In this document: positions 8,479 through 17,816 of the stretch, piece by piece
How the letters are laid out: every line of letters begins with the position of its first letter
How positions within the stretch are numbered: position 1 is the first letter of the stretch
Origin: Novosphingobium sp. JCM 18896
Lineage (GTDB): Bacteria; Pseudomonadota; Alphaproteobacteria; Sphingomonadales; Sphingomonadaceae
Length of the DNA: 64,000 nt
NCBI RefSeq assembly: GCF_025938095.1
Contig: NZ_JAPCZF010000005.1
Span: 372,001-436,000, forward strand
Direction of reading: 5' to 3'
Notes under the pieces: generated by a model
What the model saw: the letters and a program-made list of their open reading frames with translations, nothing else
The model's database searches: none
What the model was told of the DNA's origin: nothing
Made by a program: the position numbers and the translations under genes

Positions 8479-8853
8479 ATGAAACGGAATTGGTTGGTCT
8501 GTGCGCCGGTGCTCGTCGCTTTGATGCCGGCTGTGGCCTTGGCGGACGATCCCAAGGACCCGGCCATGCGCAGCTCCGCCGCGAGGGCGCGTGATCGCGA
8601 GATCATCCGGCAGCTCAATCTTCGCGAGCTCGCGCAGGTGCAGGAGCGCGATGCCCGCTATGCCGAAGGCTGGCGCGAATGGCGTGCGTCGGAACGCGAT
8701 GGCCTGGCTGCGGATTACAGCGCGCGTTCGCGGGCCTATGACCGCGACCGTGCCGATTACGCGCAGGAGCGCGCCCGTTACGAAAGGCAGATGGCGGCTT
8801 GGCGCCGCGCGGTCGACGCCTGTCGTGCCGGCGACTATTCGGCCTGCGACTAG
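8479..8853 (+). CDS. Small exported Arg/Glu-rich protein, unknown function
   Basis: The start at MKRNWLVCAPVLVALMP is supported by GGGGA upstream. Residues 1-23 are a Sec signal peptide with an ALA cleavage site. The mature part (about 100 residues) is highly charged and helical, rich in Arg, Glu, Asp and Tyr, with repeated RDR/ERAR units and a final Cys pair (DACRAGDYSACD) that may form a disulfide. I do not recognise the family. About 230 bp of shared upstream region separates it from the divergent glycosyltransferase. Confidence 0.65.
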   Translation: MKRNWLVCAPVLVALMPAVALADDPKDPAMRSSAARARDREIIRQLNLRELAQVQERDARYAEGWREWRASERDGLAADYSARSRAYDRDRADYAQERARYERQMAAWRRAVDACRAGDYSACD

Positions 8854-8874
8854 TGAACCGCTTCGCCCGGAGTT

Positions 8875-8895
8875 CGGCCTCGCCAGGCGGGGCCG
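8875..8895. terminator. Hairpin between convergent genes
   Basis: CGGCCTCGCC and GGCGGGGCCG pair with one G-T mismatch in the 52-bp gap between the small exported gene and the GGDEF-EAL gene. It probably ends transcription from both sides. Confidence 0.4.
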
Positions 8896-8905
8896 GGCCG
8901 CGGGC

Positions 8906-10840
8906 TCATGCGGCCTTGGGCAGTTGCCTCAAGGTCTCCAGCACGTCCTCGATGCTGCCCGGCCGTGCGAGCAGGTAGCCTTGCGCGTAGTCGAAGCCGG
9001 CCGCCGTGGCGTCGACGAGCTGCTGCTCGGTTTCGATTCCCTCCAGCACGCAGCGTAGCGACAGCGTCTCGGCAAGCCCGCGGATCGCGCTTACCAGGCG
9101 GCGGCCCGTGGCGTCGGCGAGCTGCGCAGCGAAGCTGCGATCGACCTTGAGGATATCGAGCGGCAATTCATGCAGCGACGAGAGGCTGGAGAAGCCGGTG
9201 CCGAAATCGTCGAGCGCGACCTTGGCGCCGACCGCGCGCAGGCGCGCGAGCGACCGACGCGTCGTCGTCATGTCCGAGATCAGCGAGTTTTCGGTGATCT
9301 CGAAGACGAGGCGCGTGGCGTCGACGGGCGACAGCGTGAGCTCGTCGAGGATCATCGCGATCGTCGTCTCGTCGGCGAGATCGACCGCAGAGAGGTTGAA
9401 GTTGAGGCGGATTTCGGCGGGCAGACGTGCCGCTCCCGCCAGGGCTTTCTCGAACAGCTTGAGCGTCGTGCGCCGCGCCATGCCGGCCCGCTCGGAGGTC
9501 GCGATCAGGCGTTCGGGAGAGACCACGCCGATCGAGGGCGAGGTCCAGCGCGCCAGCGCCTCGACCGCGACGACCTGATGTGTCCGCGTCGAGAAGACCG
9601 GCTGGAAGGCCACCGCCAGCTCGCGATCGAGGTCGGCGATCTGGAAGGCACTCTCGACCGCGCGTTCGGAGCGGATCATGCCGTCGAGCTTGCTCGAGAA
9701 GACTACGCAGCCGCCGCGGCGATGGTCCTTGGCGTGATACAGCGCGAAGTCGGCGCGATCGAGCAGGTCCTGCGCGTTGTGCGCTGCCTGCGGATAGCCG
9801 GCGATGCCGATCGAGCAGCCGACCACCACGGTCGCGCCGGTCAGGGGCACGGGGCGCTTGATGATCTCGCACAGTCGCTGGCCGGCCTTCGCCGCCTGAC
9901 CGGCGTCGCCGTTGAACAGGATGCCGAACTCGTCACCGCCAAGGCGGGCGACCGTGCAGTCGCTGCCGAAGTCGCGCAGCCGTTCAGAAATGACCTTGAG
10001 CAGGCTGTCGCCTTGGGCATGGCCGTAGGTGTCGTTGACCGGCTTGAACCCGTCGAGATCGACGAGGGCGACCGCGAAGCTGCTCTGCGCCGTCGCCAGC
10101 CGTCGTTCGAGTTCGTCGTGGAAGAAGCGCCGGTTCGGCAACCCGGTCAGCGGATCGGTGCGCGCGAGCGCGACATTGGTCTCGATCAGGACCTCGGCTT
10201 CGGACTGCTTGTGCGCGAGGTCGCGCTGCGACAGTTCGAGGCGCAGGAAGGCCGCGAAGGAATCGCGCAGCACCTTGAGAATGACGAGCGTGACGAGTGC
10301 GATGTTGACCGCGACCACCATGCCGACCTCGCTGCCGCGCGCGAAGCTGTAGATGAGGAAGGCACCGATGACGATGCCGCAGACGAGCATGGCGGCCATC
10401 GGCAGATAGCCGAGGCAGAATATACAGGCGACGACGGTCATCGCGATGAACATCGAAACGTGGCCGTGCTGATCTGGACCGCCGTACTGATCGAGTGCCA
10501 GGGCCCAGGCCAGAAAGGCGACTGCGATGAAAGCGGCGAGGAAAATCGTGCGGCGCAGTTTGGCGCGAGCCTCGATCCGGCTCGGCGCCGGCTCGCGCGC
10601 GGCGAAGAGCCAGCGCACCGAACGGATCATGCACGCGGCGATCAACACCGCCGGGACGGCGATGGTGAGGCTCGTCGGCGCGAGATCGCGATGGGTATAG
10701 GCCAGCGAAGCGGCGCTGACCGAGAGCAGCGCATAGAGCGGGGCGATCTGGCGTTGCAGATTGGTGACCTGCGCGATCTCGAAGTCCGAGGTTCGCACCG
10801 CGTCCCGATAGAGTTCTTTTAGCGAAAAGAGCGCCCGCAT
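8906..10840 (-). CDS. Membrane GGDEF-EAL cyclic-di-GMP enzyme
   Basis: This 644-residue protein has an N-terminal block of five or so membrane segments (about residues 25-200). A GGDEF domain follows with an intact RLGGDEF active site, and then an EAL domain with VEALARW, FEITEN, LDDFGTGFSS, ILKVDRSF and LEGIETE, so the phosphodiesterase residues look complete. It could make or degrade c-di-GMP; direction is not predictable. A GTG at 10930 would add 30 Arg-rich residues and bring the gene within 20 bp of the upstream kinase; neither start has a clear ribosome site. It probably forms an operon with the kinase. Confidence 0.9.
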   Translation of the reverse strand: MRALFSLKELYRDAVRTSDFEIAQVTNLQRQIAPLYALLSVSAASLAYTHRDLAPTSLTIAVPAVLIAACMIRSVRWLFAAREPAPSRIEARAKLRRTIFLAAFIAVAFLAWALALDQYGGPDQHGHVSMFIAMTVVACIFCLGYLPMAAMLVCGIVIGAFLIYSFARGSEVGMVVAVNIALVTLVILKVLRDSFAAFLRLELSQRDLAHKQSEAEVLIETNVALARTDPLTGLPNRRFFHDELERRLATAQSSFAVALVDLDGFKPVNDTYGHAQGDSLLKVISERLRDFGSDCTVARLGGDEFGILFNGDAGQAAKAGQRLCEIIKRPVPLTGATVVVGCSIGIAGYPQAAHNAQDLLDRADFALYHAKDHRRGGCVVFSSKLDGMIRSERAVESAFQIADLDRELAVAFQPVFSTRTHQVVAVEALARWTSPSIGVVSPERLIATSERAGMARRTTLKLFEKALAGAARLPAEIRLNFNLSAVDLADETTIAMILDELTLSPVDATRLVFEITENSLISDMTTTRRSLARLRAVGAKVALDDFGTGFSSLSSLHELPLDILKVDRSFAAQLADATGRRLVSAIRGLAETLSLRCVLEGIETEQQLVDATAAGFDYAQGYLLARPGSIEDVLETLRQLPKAA

Positions 10841-10948
10841 AGGGCGCCGTCTAGCCCGGCGACCTTTGCTGATCGGTGTAGCGCGCGCGTGTAGTTCGCC
10901 GCCATCCTCGCTAACTTCCTGGTAAGACACTCTTTGTGACGACGCGCA

Positions 10949-12943
10949 TCAATCGGCGGCCGGTCCCGGAGCCTCGACCCTGCCGGGCTGCTTGGTCGTC
11001 ACGGCCGGCAGGTAGAGTCTCACGGTCGTGCCTTCTCCGGGCCGCGAGACGATTTCGGCATGGCCGCCCGACTGGCTGGCGAAGCCGTAGACCATGCTGA
11101 GGCCGAGGCCCGTGCCGCTGCCAATGCCCTTGGTGGTGAAGAACGGGTCGAAGGCTTGCCTGGCGATTTCCTCACCCATGCCGGCGCCATTGTCGGCTAC
11201 GAAAACCATCACGTAACGACCGGGCGGAAGCTCGGCATGCAGCTTACGGTTGTCGCTCGCCGTGAAAGGTTCGGCGCCGATTGCGATGGAGCCGCCGTTC
11301 GGCATGGCATCGCGCGCATTGATCACGAGATTGAGCAGCGCCATTTCGAGCTGTGTCGGGTCGACGAATACGGTGTTGGGCTGCGACGCGGTTCGGTGCG
11401 CGATCTCGATCCCCGCTGGAACCGAGCGACGGAGCAGCGGCAGGAGTCCGTCGATCAGGCCGTCGACGTCCAGGACCCCGGGGGACAGCGCCTGCTTGCG
11501 TGCGAAGGACAGCATTCGCCCGGTGAGCTCGGCTGCGCGCTCGCTGGTCGAGAGGATGAGACCGGCGAGTTCGAGGTGGTCGCGATCTTTCAGATCCTCG
11601 ACCAGATCCTCGCTGCTGCCGATGATGACGGTGAGGAGATTGTTGAAATCGTGCGCGATGCCGCCGGTCAACTGGCCGAGCGCCTCGAGCCGCTGACGTT
11701 GGGCGAGGCGCTGTTGGAGTTCGGTCCGCTCCACCAGCATCTGGTCGATTGCCAATCCGAGGCGGCTGGTCTCCTGGAAGTCGTGAGCGGAAGCGGGGAT
11801 CCGGCTGTCTTGCAGGGCCGGGTCGCTTCGGCCGACGCGGGCGACGTAGGCCTCGAGATCGGCAAGGGGGCGACCGAAGCGGCGCCCGATGCGCAGCGAC
11901 AGCAGGCCGATGCCGACCACGGCGACCAGGCCCAGCAGCAACGCCTGGATCAACTGACCGTGCAGTATCGTGTCGAAGAACTGCGCGGGCCGGGAAACGA
12001 CCACCAGCCATCGCTGGTCGCCGGCGATCGGGATCTGCCGGGTCGCGACCCATTTCCGACTGCCGTCGAGCGTCATCTTTCCAACGAACGGCGCGCCCGA
12101 CGGTTCGGCCAGCGGAAGAAGCTCGCTCGGTACGGTGTGCGGCGTGGCCATGAGCGTGGGCCCGGCGATGAGGCGCGGTTGGGGACCGAGCTGCAGGATC
12201 TGGATCTGCCCGTGATACTCGCTCGCGAGTGCCCGGACGAGCCGGTTGAGCGCGGGCATGTCGAAGTCCGTATCGATCACGCCGCGCACGGCGCCATTGC
12301 CGTCGCGCAGCGCCTTGACGAAGCTGAAGCCCCACAGCGGTTGCTGAGGCTTGGCATAGTTTCGCCACGGATAGATCGGCATCCAGCCGCCCGTGGCGGG
12401 GCCGTCGAGGGCGGCGCGGTAGAACGGGCGCGTGCGGGCGTCGTAGCCCTCGCTCGGATAGGTCTGGTCGGCAACGAAACCGTTATCGGCGAGCGCGAAG
12501 GTTCTCACGAAAGCGTCGCGCCGCCGTGCGTCCGGGTAGACTACGAGCCCGATCTTGCCGTTGGCCTTGCGCTCGATGAGGCCATATTCGCCGGTCGTGG
12601 GGACGATGATCCCCATGTAGCTGAGGTCGGGGTGCTGCTCGAAGGCGGCGAGCAGCTTGTCCAGCGAAGGGCGCAGCGAGCTGCCGTCGATCGGGCTGTC
12701 GGTCGCGACGCGTTCCAGCGAACTTGCGGCCATCTCCGCGGCGTGCACGAGCCGGCCGATCCGGCTGGCCGAACCATCGAGCATCTCGGTGATTCCGCGC
12801 TCGGCCGCTTCATTGGTGCTTTCGGTCGCCTGCCAGGCCATGATCGCGAGCGAGCCGAGCGCCAGGGCCCCGTAGAACGCGATGATGTTCACGAGCAGTG
12901 CACGGCTGAAGGACAGCGGCTGCCTTTCTGGTCGTGTCGTCAT
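10949..12943 (-). CDS. Cache-type membrane sensor histidine kinase
   Basis: The 664-residue protein (start MTTRPERQPLSFSRAL after a G-rich ribosome site) has a membrane segment at residues 10-35, a periplasmic double-Cache region up to about residue 300 (GYDARTRPFYRAAL is typical), a second membrane segment and a short linker. The kinase core follows: H-box GGIAHDFNNLL, N-box NLVINARDAMPNGG, G1 DNGAGMG and GTGLGLSMVYGF. There is no receiver domain and no response regulator gene nearby, so the partner is elsewhere. It is directly upstream of the GGDEF-EAL gene, which suggests a joint signalling role. Confidence 0.88.
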   Translation of the reverse strand: MTTRPERQPLSFSRALLVNIIAFYGALALGSLAIMAWQATESTNEAAERGITEMLDGSASRIGRLVHAAEMAASSLERVATDSPIDGSSLRPSLDKLLAAFEQHPDLSYMGIIVPTTGEYGLIERKANGKIGLVVYPDARRRDAFVRTFALADNGFVADQTYPSEGYDARTRPFYRAALDGPATGGWMPIYPWRNYAKPQQPLWGFSFVKALRDGNGAVRGVIDTDFDMPALNRLVRALASEYHGQIQILQLGPQPRLIAGPTLMATPHTVPSELLPLAEPSGAPFVGKMTLDGSRKWVATRQIPIAGDQRWLVVVSRPAQFFDTILHGQLIQALLLGLVAVVGIGLLSLRIGRRFGRPLADLEAYVARVGRSDPALQDSRIPASAHDFQETSRLGLAIDQMLVERTELQQRLAQRQRLEALGQLTGGIAHDFNNLLTVIIGSSEDLVEDLKDRDHLELAGLILSTSERAAELTGRMLSFARKQALSPGVLDVDGLIDGLLPLLRRSVPAGIEIAHRTASQPNTVFVDPTQLEMALLNLVINARDAMPNGGSIAIGAEPFTASDNRKLHAELPPGRYVMVFVADNGAGMGEEIARQAFDPFFTTKGIGSGTGLGLSMVYGFASQSGGHAEIVSRPGEGTTVRLYLPAVTTKQPGRVEAPGPAAD

Positions 12944-13131
12944 GACGGAACCCCCACGAACGGAGCCCCGGCAATCTGCGCACGGCAAGCTGATGGCCTG
13001 GTCGTGCGGCGTTCCGCGGATCCGCACGGCCACTATGCGCGAAATCGGACGCTTGTGCACGGGAGATGCGTGCGGGATTGCGTTTATTTCGAGATACTTC
13101 TTTGCGACGCGCGCGCAAAGTCCTTTGGCCG

Positions 13132-13899
13132 TCAGAGCATGGTGGTGCCGCCTTCTACGCCGATCGTCTGGCCCGTGACGAAATCTGCGTCGTCGCTCGC
13201 CAGGAAGATCGCCGTCGGCGCAATATCCTTAGGCTCTCCGAAACGACCCATGGCCACTTTCGCCAGTTCGAGATCGTAGGTGCCGCTGTCCTCGAGATAC
13301 CAGATCGATTTTGGGGTGAGTGCCGAAGGCAGGATCGTGTTCACCCGGATCTTGTGCTTGCCCCATTCCTTCGCGGCGGTCTTGGTCAGCACCCGGATCG
13401 CCTCCTTGGTTGCGGCATAGGCGAGGAAGCCGGGTTCGCAGCGGATCGAATAGCCGGTACCCATGTTGATGATCGATCCGCCGCCCTGAGCCACCATGTG
13501 CGAAAAGCACAATTGCATGAGTTGCAGCGAGCCGAAGAAAGCCGACTGCAGATCGGTGCCGCAGTTCTCCTCCATCTTCGGATCTTCGATGGGCAGATAG
13601 TCGGTAAAGGTGTGTGCGTTGTTCACGAGGACGTCGATGCGGCCCCACTCGGCGATGGCCCGGTTCACCGTCCGCCGCGCGTGTTCGCGATTGCCCGCCA
13701 GTGCCTCGATGCCGATGGCGGTGCCGCCGGCTTCGGTGATCCTCGCCACGACCGCGTCGAGCTTGCCTTGGGTTCGGCCGGTGATGATCACTTTCGCCCC
13801 TGCCGCGGCATAGCCAGCAGCGATGGCCTCGCCGATCCCCTGACCTGCACCCGTGACGATCGCCACCTTGCCCGCAAGGCGTCCGGACACACCGCTCAT
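13132..13899 (-). CDS. SDR-family NAD(P)-dependent oxidoreductase
   Basis: The 255-residue protein has the classical short-chain dehydrogenase layout: TGAGQGIGEAIA nucleotide loop near residue 17, NNAH (variant of NNAG) near 92, and a catalytic YAATK with the expected YxxxK spacing. GQTIGVEGG at the end is typical. It would interconvert a hydroxyl and a keto group; the substrate is unknown. It is divergent from an enoyl-CoA hydratase gene across about 185 bp, so both may belong to a fatty-acid or CoA-ester pathway. Confidence 0.85.
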   Translation of the reverse strand: MSGVSGRLAGKVAIVTGAGQGIGEAIAAGYAAAGAKVIITGRTQGKLDAVVARITEAGGTAIGIEALAGNREHARRTVNRAIAEWGRIDVLVNNAHTFTDYLPIEDPKMEENCGTDLQSAFFGSLQLMQLCFSHMVAQGGGSIINMGTGYSIRCEPGFLAYAATKEAIRVLTKTAAKEWGKHKIRVNTILPSALTPKSIWYLEDSGTYDLELAKVAMGRFGEPKDIAPTAIFLASDDADFVTGQTIGVEGGTTML

Positions 13900-14083
13900 C
13901 TGGCTCTCTCCCTTTGTTCGTCATTTTGGTAGCGAGTGGTCAGGCGCGGGTCAATCGCGGTGCCGGGCACCCCGCAAGGACAGGCTTTGCCGGCTCGCAA
14001 CAGATCGATATCTCACAGGGAGAAGTCGCAGCGCGCCCGACCGTGTAACGGTGGCGCGGTCAGCCAATCGACGAGGACCAGCC

Positions 14084-14833
14084 TTGACCGAGAATGTCAC
14101 CTGCAAGCTGAATGACCGGATCTGCCGTTTGACGCTCAATCGGCCCGACAAGCTCAATGCGCTCAACATCGCGATGTTTCACGAGATCGCCGCGCATCTC
14201 GACCGGCTCGACTATGCCGAGGTCGCCTGCATGATCCTCGAAGGGGCCGGCCGCAGCTTCTGTGCGGGGCACGACCTCGACGATCTCGCCTCGGGGGAAG
14301 AGAGCGGAGCCTCAACCGAGCGTTTCGAGAACGGACTGGTCGAGCGCCTTGCGACCTTGCCCTTTCCGGTCGTCGCGAAAGTGCGCGGCCATTGCTATAC
14401 GGGGGGCCTCGAGCTGGTGCTGGCAGCCGACATCATCGTCGCAGCCGAAACTACGCGCTTCGCGGATACCCATTCCAAGTTCGATCTCGTCCCGATCTGG
14501 GGACTGACGCAGCGCCTCCCGCGTCGCATCGGCATGGCCAAGGCCAAGGAGATGATGTTCAGCGCGCGGACCTATTCGGGCAGCGAGGCTGCGGCGATGG
14601 GCCTGGCCAACCACGCGGTGCCCGATGCGGAGCTCGATAGCTACGTCGATGCGCTCTGCGCCGACATCGCCGGCAACAGCGCGCGCTCCAATCGCGAGAT
14701 CAAGAAGCTGATGACCGATACCGACGGTCTGAGCCTTGCCGCGGGGAACGCCTGGGAACTGCATCACAGCCCCGGTCACGGTCCGGAATTCGCGGCGATG
14801 ATTGCAAGCAAGCGGCCCCAGAAGTCGGGGTGA
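14084..14833 (+). CDS. Enoyl-CoA hydratase/isomerase family protein
   Basis: The 249-residue crotonase-fold protein starts at TTG with GAGGA six bases upstream; the long upstream extension is antisense to the SDR gene and was rejected. Visible features are LNRPDKLNALN, FCAGHDLDDL (oxyanion hole) and a second half VRGHCYTGGLELVLAAD. The usual first catalytic Glu region reads HCYTGGLE, so hydratase, isomerase or hydrolase activity cannot be told apart. It stands alone and faces the convergent Lrp gene. Confidence 0.85.
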   Translation: MTENVTCKLNDRICRLTLNRPDKLNALNIAMFHEIAAHLDRLDYAEVACMILEGAGRSFCAGHDLDDLASGEESGASTERFENGLVERLATLPFPVVAKVRGHCYTGGLELVLAADIIVAAETTRFADTHSKFDLVPIWGLTQRLPRRIGMAKAKEMMFSARTYSGSEAAAMGLANHAVPDAELDSYVDALCADIAGNSARSNREIKKLMTDTDGLSLAAGNAWELHHSPGHGPEFAAMIASKRPQKSG

Positions 14834-14875
14834 AACGCACTCTTTTCGCCTTGCGGGGCTCTTGCCATCGCAGGC

Positions 14876-15349
14876 TCATCGCTTGTCGCGGCCGGTGACG
14901 GGCAGGGCGGTCTTGTAGACCACGGGGCGCAGGGCGAAGCTGGTCGTGACCTGCGCCACGCCGGCGATGCGCGTCAGGCGATGGCGCAGGAAATCTTCGA
15001 ACTCGCCGAGCGAACCGACGAGCACGCGCAACTGATAGTCGGCCTCACCGGTCATCAGATAGCATTCCATGACTTCGTCGAACTCCGAAACCGCTGCCTC
15101 GAACACGGCGAGGTGGCGGTCGTCCTGCTGATCGAGCCGGACGCGCACGAAGGCCGTGACGCCCAGGCCCACCGTCGAAGGTTCCACCAGCGCGACATAG
15201 CGCTGGATGACCCCGCTCGCCTCCAAGTGGCGCAGCCTGCGCAGGCAGGGGCTCGGGGACAGGCCGACCCGCTCGGAAAGCTCCTGGTTCGACATCCGTC
15301 CATCGGCTTGCAGGTATTGGAGGATCTTGTGGTCGATCTCGTCAATCAT
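14876..15349 (-). CDS. Lrp/AsnC-family transcriptional regulator
   Basis: The 157-residue protein starts at MIDEIDHKILQYLQADGR, the usual Lrp N-terminus. Residues 1-60 form the helix-turn-helix (MSNQELSERVGLSPSPCLRRL) and residues 65-150 the RAM ligand domain. It is divergent from an E1-type dehydrogenase gene, the arrangement known for mdeR and mdeB of the Pseudomonas methionine-degradation locus. A long dyad begins immediately next to its start codon, which suggests autoregulation together with control of the E1 gene by an amino acid or 2-oxo acid. Confidence 0.9.
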   Translation of the reverse strand: MIDEIDHKILQYLQADGRMSNQELSERVGLSPSPCLRRLRHLEASGVIQRYVALVEPSTVGLGVTAFVRVRLDQQDDRHLAVFEAAVSEFDEVMECYLMTGEADYQLRVLVGSLGEFEDFLRHRLTRIAGVAQVTTSFALRPVVYKTALPVTGRDKR

Positions 15350-15393
15350 GGCATTTTTTGCTTTGATCTTGGATATGAGTGCAAAGTTATGCC
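15350..15393. promoter_or_regulatory. Extended dyad, candidate Lrp operator
   Basis: GGCATTTTTTGC (15350-15361) and GCAAAGTTATGCC (15381-15393) are near-complementary, with an AT-rich centre. The dyad abuts the Lrp start codon and lies about 65 bp before the E1 start, so binding could block both genes. Confidence 0.45.
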
Positions 15394-15459
15394 AAATTAT
15401 ACCGGATAGGCGATCTTCTTCGCAAGGACCTGCCGCGTGTTCGCGGGCTATCCTCGGGC

Positions 15460-17808
15460 ATGGACATCGCCACCGCCAATGCCATCGCCAATGATCGCCA
15501 GGAAACCGTCGCAGCGCTCGAACTGATCGAGACACGGCTGCGTTGGCTCTCGTCCTGGACGATCCACAACGCCAACCACCTGCGCCCCAAGCGCGACGGC
15601 CTCAAGGTCGGTGGCCACCAGGCCAGCTGCGCCTCGATGACGGCGATTATGACCGCACTCTATTTCCACGCGCTGCGGCCGCAGGACAAGGTCGCGGTCA
15701 AGCCGCATGCCGGCCCCGTGCTGCACGCTATCCACTACCTGCTCGGCCAGCAGTCGCTCGACCGGTTGCAGCGCTTCCGTGGGCTCGGCGGGGCGCAGAG
15801 CTATCCTTCGCGCACGAAGGACGCGATCCCTGTCGACTTCTCGACCGGTTCGGTCGGCCTCGGTGTCGCGGTGACGGCTTTCTCCAGCCTGGTGCAGGAC
15901 TATCTCACGGCGCACGGCAAGCTCGGCACGGGCGATACCGGCCGCATGATCGCGCTGATGGGCGATGCCGAGCTCGACGAGGGCAACATCTACGAATGCC
16001 TGATCGAGGGCTACAAGCACGATCTGCGCAATTGCTGGTGGGTGGTCGACTACAACCGCCAGTCGCTCGACAGCACCACCGCCGATCGCATGTTCCGCCG
16101 GTTCGACGACATCTTCGAGACCTGTGGTTGGCGCGTCGTGACCTTGAAGCACGGCAAATTGCAGCGCGAAACCTTTCGGCGCCCCGGCGGCCGGGCGATC
16201 GAGGAATGGATAGACAATTGCCCCAACGCCGAATTCGCCGCGCTGACCTATCAGGGCGGGGCGGCCTGGCGCGAGCGACTGCTGCGCGACATCGGCACCT
16301 TGCCCGAAGTCGGCAAGCTGCTCGGCCAGTTCGACGATGCCGAGCTCGCCCATCTGATGACCAATCTCGGCGGGCACTGCCTCGAGACGCTGATCGATGC
16401 CTTCGATGCCGCCGATGACGACCGTCCGACCCTGTTCATCGCCTATACGGTCAAGGGTTTCGGCCTGCCGCTCGCCGGGCACAAGGACAACCATTCGGGC
16501 ATGATGAACCCCGCGCAGATCGCGCAACTGCGCGGCGATCTCGGCATCGCCGAAGGCAGCGAATGGGAGCCCTGGGGTGGTCTCGGTGCCAATGTCTCGG
16601 CGCGGCTCGCAGCTTTCGTCGCCGACAGTCCCATCGCCCGCAAGCCGGCCGAGCCTGCCGCCGCGGTCGTTCCCGTGCCGCATCTCCCCGTGCCGCCGGG
16701 CGAGCAGCAATCGACCCAGGCCGCCTTCGGCCGCGTTCTGCTCGATCTGGCCAAGTCGGGCGCGCCGCTTGCCGACCGTATCGTCACCACCGCGCCCGAC
16801 GTCACCCAGACCACCAATCTCGGTGCCTTCGTCAACCAGCGCGGGCTGTTTCGTCGCCAGGAACTGGCCGACGTGTTCCAGCAAGCGCGCATCCCCTCGG
16901 CGCAGAAATGGTCGGCGCACGAAGCCGGGCAGCATATCGAACTGGGTATCGCCGAGAGCAATTTCTTCCTGCTGCTCGCCGCGCTCGGCCTCGCCGCGCC
17001 GCATTTCGGCACGCGGCTGCTGCCGGTGGGGACGGTCTACGATCCCTTCATCGCCCGCGGGCTCGATGCGCTCAACTACGGCTGCTATCAGGATGCGCGC
17101 TTTCTGCTGGTCGGCACACCTTCGGGGCTGACCCTGGCCGCCGAGGGCGGTGCGCACCAGTCGATCAACACGCCGCTGATCGGCATGGGCCAGCCTGGGC
17201 TCACCTATTTCGAGCCGGCCTGGGCGGATGAAGTCGCCCTGCTGATGGAGCATGCCTTCGAGCACATGCAGGCCAGCGACGGCGGATCGATTTACCTGCG
17301 GCTCAGCACCCGCGCGATCGCGCAGATCGAGCGCGCGGATGCGAACTGGCAGGCCGATGCGTTGAAGGGCGGCTACTGGCTGAAGCGGCCGGCACCAGGG
17401 GCCGAGGCCGCGATCGTCTTCACCGGTGCGGTCGCGCCCGAGGCGCTCGATGCCTGGACGCAACTGGCGGACGACCTGCCCGGACTGGGCCTGCTCAACG
17501 TGACGTCACCCGATCTGCTCCATCGCGGCTGGTCGGCGCGCCGGGCCGCGCGCTGGCGAGGGGAGCGGCCGGAGCCCAGTCATGCGGACAGCCTCCTCGC
17601 AGCACTGGCTCCGGGCGCCGGCCTCGTCACCGTGCTCGACGGATCGCCTGCCGCTCTGTCGTGGCTCGGCAGCGTCGCGGGCATGCGTGTCAGCCCGCTG
17701 GGCACCGACCGTTTCGGCCAGACCGGCGACTTGCCCGACCTGCACCGCACCTATCGGCTCGATGCCGAAGCGATCATCGACGCTGCGGCGGAACTGTTCC
17801 TCGGATAG
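15460..17808 (+). CDS. Thiamine-diphosphate 2-oxoacid dehydrogenase E1 (AceE/MdeB-like)
   Basis: The 782-residue protein is a single-chain E1/transketolase-like enzyme. The diphosphate site GDAELDEGN starts near residue 168 with NRQ downstream; the pyrimidine domain carries HIELGIAESNFF and the C-terminal transketolase domain follows. It is closest in style to MdeB, the E1-like protein paired with an Lrp regulator and thought to act on 2-oxobutyrate. No E2, E3 or methionine gamma-lyase gene is in the window, so it must borrow partners from elsewhere or act alone. Start chosen at MDIATANA; a GTG at 15379 is open but lies within the operator region. Confidence 0.8.
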   Translation: MDIATANAIANDRQETVAALELIETRLRWLSSWTIHNANHLRPKRDGLKVGGHQASCASMTAIMTALYFHALRPQDKVAVKPHAGPVLHAIHYLLGQQSLDRLQRFRGLGGAQSYPSRTKDAIPVDFSTGSVGLGVAVTAFSSLVQDYLTAHGKLGTGDTGRMIALMGDAELDEGNIYECLIEGYKHDLRNCWWVVDYNRQSLDSTTADRMFRRFDDIFETCGWRVVTLKHGKLQRETFRRPGGRAIEEWIDNCPNAEFAALTYQGGAAWRERLLRDIGTLPEVGKLLGQFDDAELAHLMTNLGGHCLETLIDAFDAADDDRPTLFIAYTVKGFGLPLAGHKDNHSGMMNPAQIAQLRGDLGIAEGSEWEPWGGLGANVSARLAAFVADSPIARKPAEPAAAVVPVPHLPVPPGEQQSTQAAFGRVLLDLAKSGAPLADRIVTTAPDVTQTTNLGAFVNQRGLFRRQELADVFQQARIPSAQKWSAHEAGQHIELGIAESNFFLLLAALGLAAPHFGTRLLPVGTVYDPFIARGLDALNYGCYQDARFLLVGTPSGLTLAAEGGAHQSINTPLIGMGQPGLTYFEPAWADEVALLMEHAFEHMQASDGGSIYLRLSTRAIAQIERADANWQADALKGGYWLKRPAPGAEAAIVFTGAVAPEALDAWTQLADDLPGLGLLNVTSPDLLHRGWSARRAARWRGERPEPSHADSLLAALAPGAGLVTVLDGSPAALSWLGSVAGMRVSPLGTDRFGQTGDLPDLHRTYRLDAEAIIDAAAELFLG

Positions 17809-17816
17809 TCCGGCAA

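Noticed and set aside
11060..13279. A 739-codon plus-strand frame opposite the histidine kinase
   Set aside because: Antisense shadow; the kinase frame carries intact H, N and G boxes.
15448..17463. A 671-codon open frame on the minus strand opposite the E1 gene
   Set aside because: It is a by-product of GC-rich third-position bias; the translation is Arg/Ala/Asp/Glu-rich with no domain, and the plus-strand frame has clear E1 motifs.
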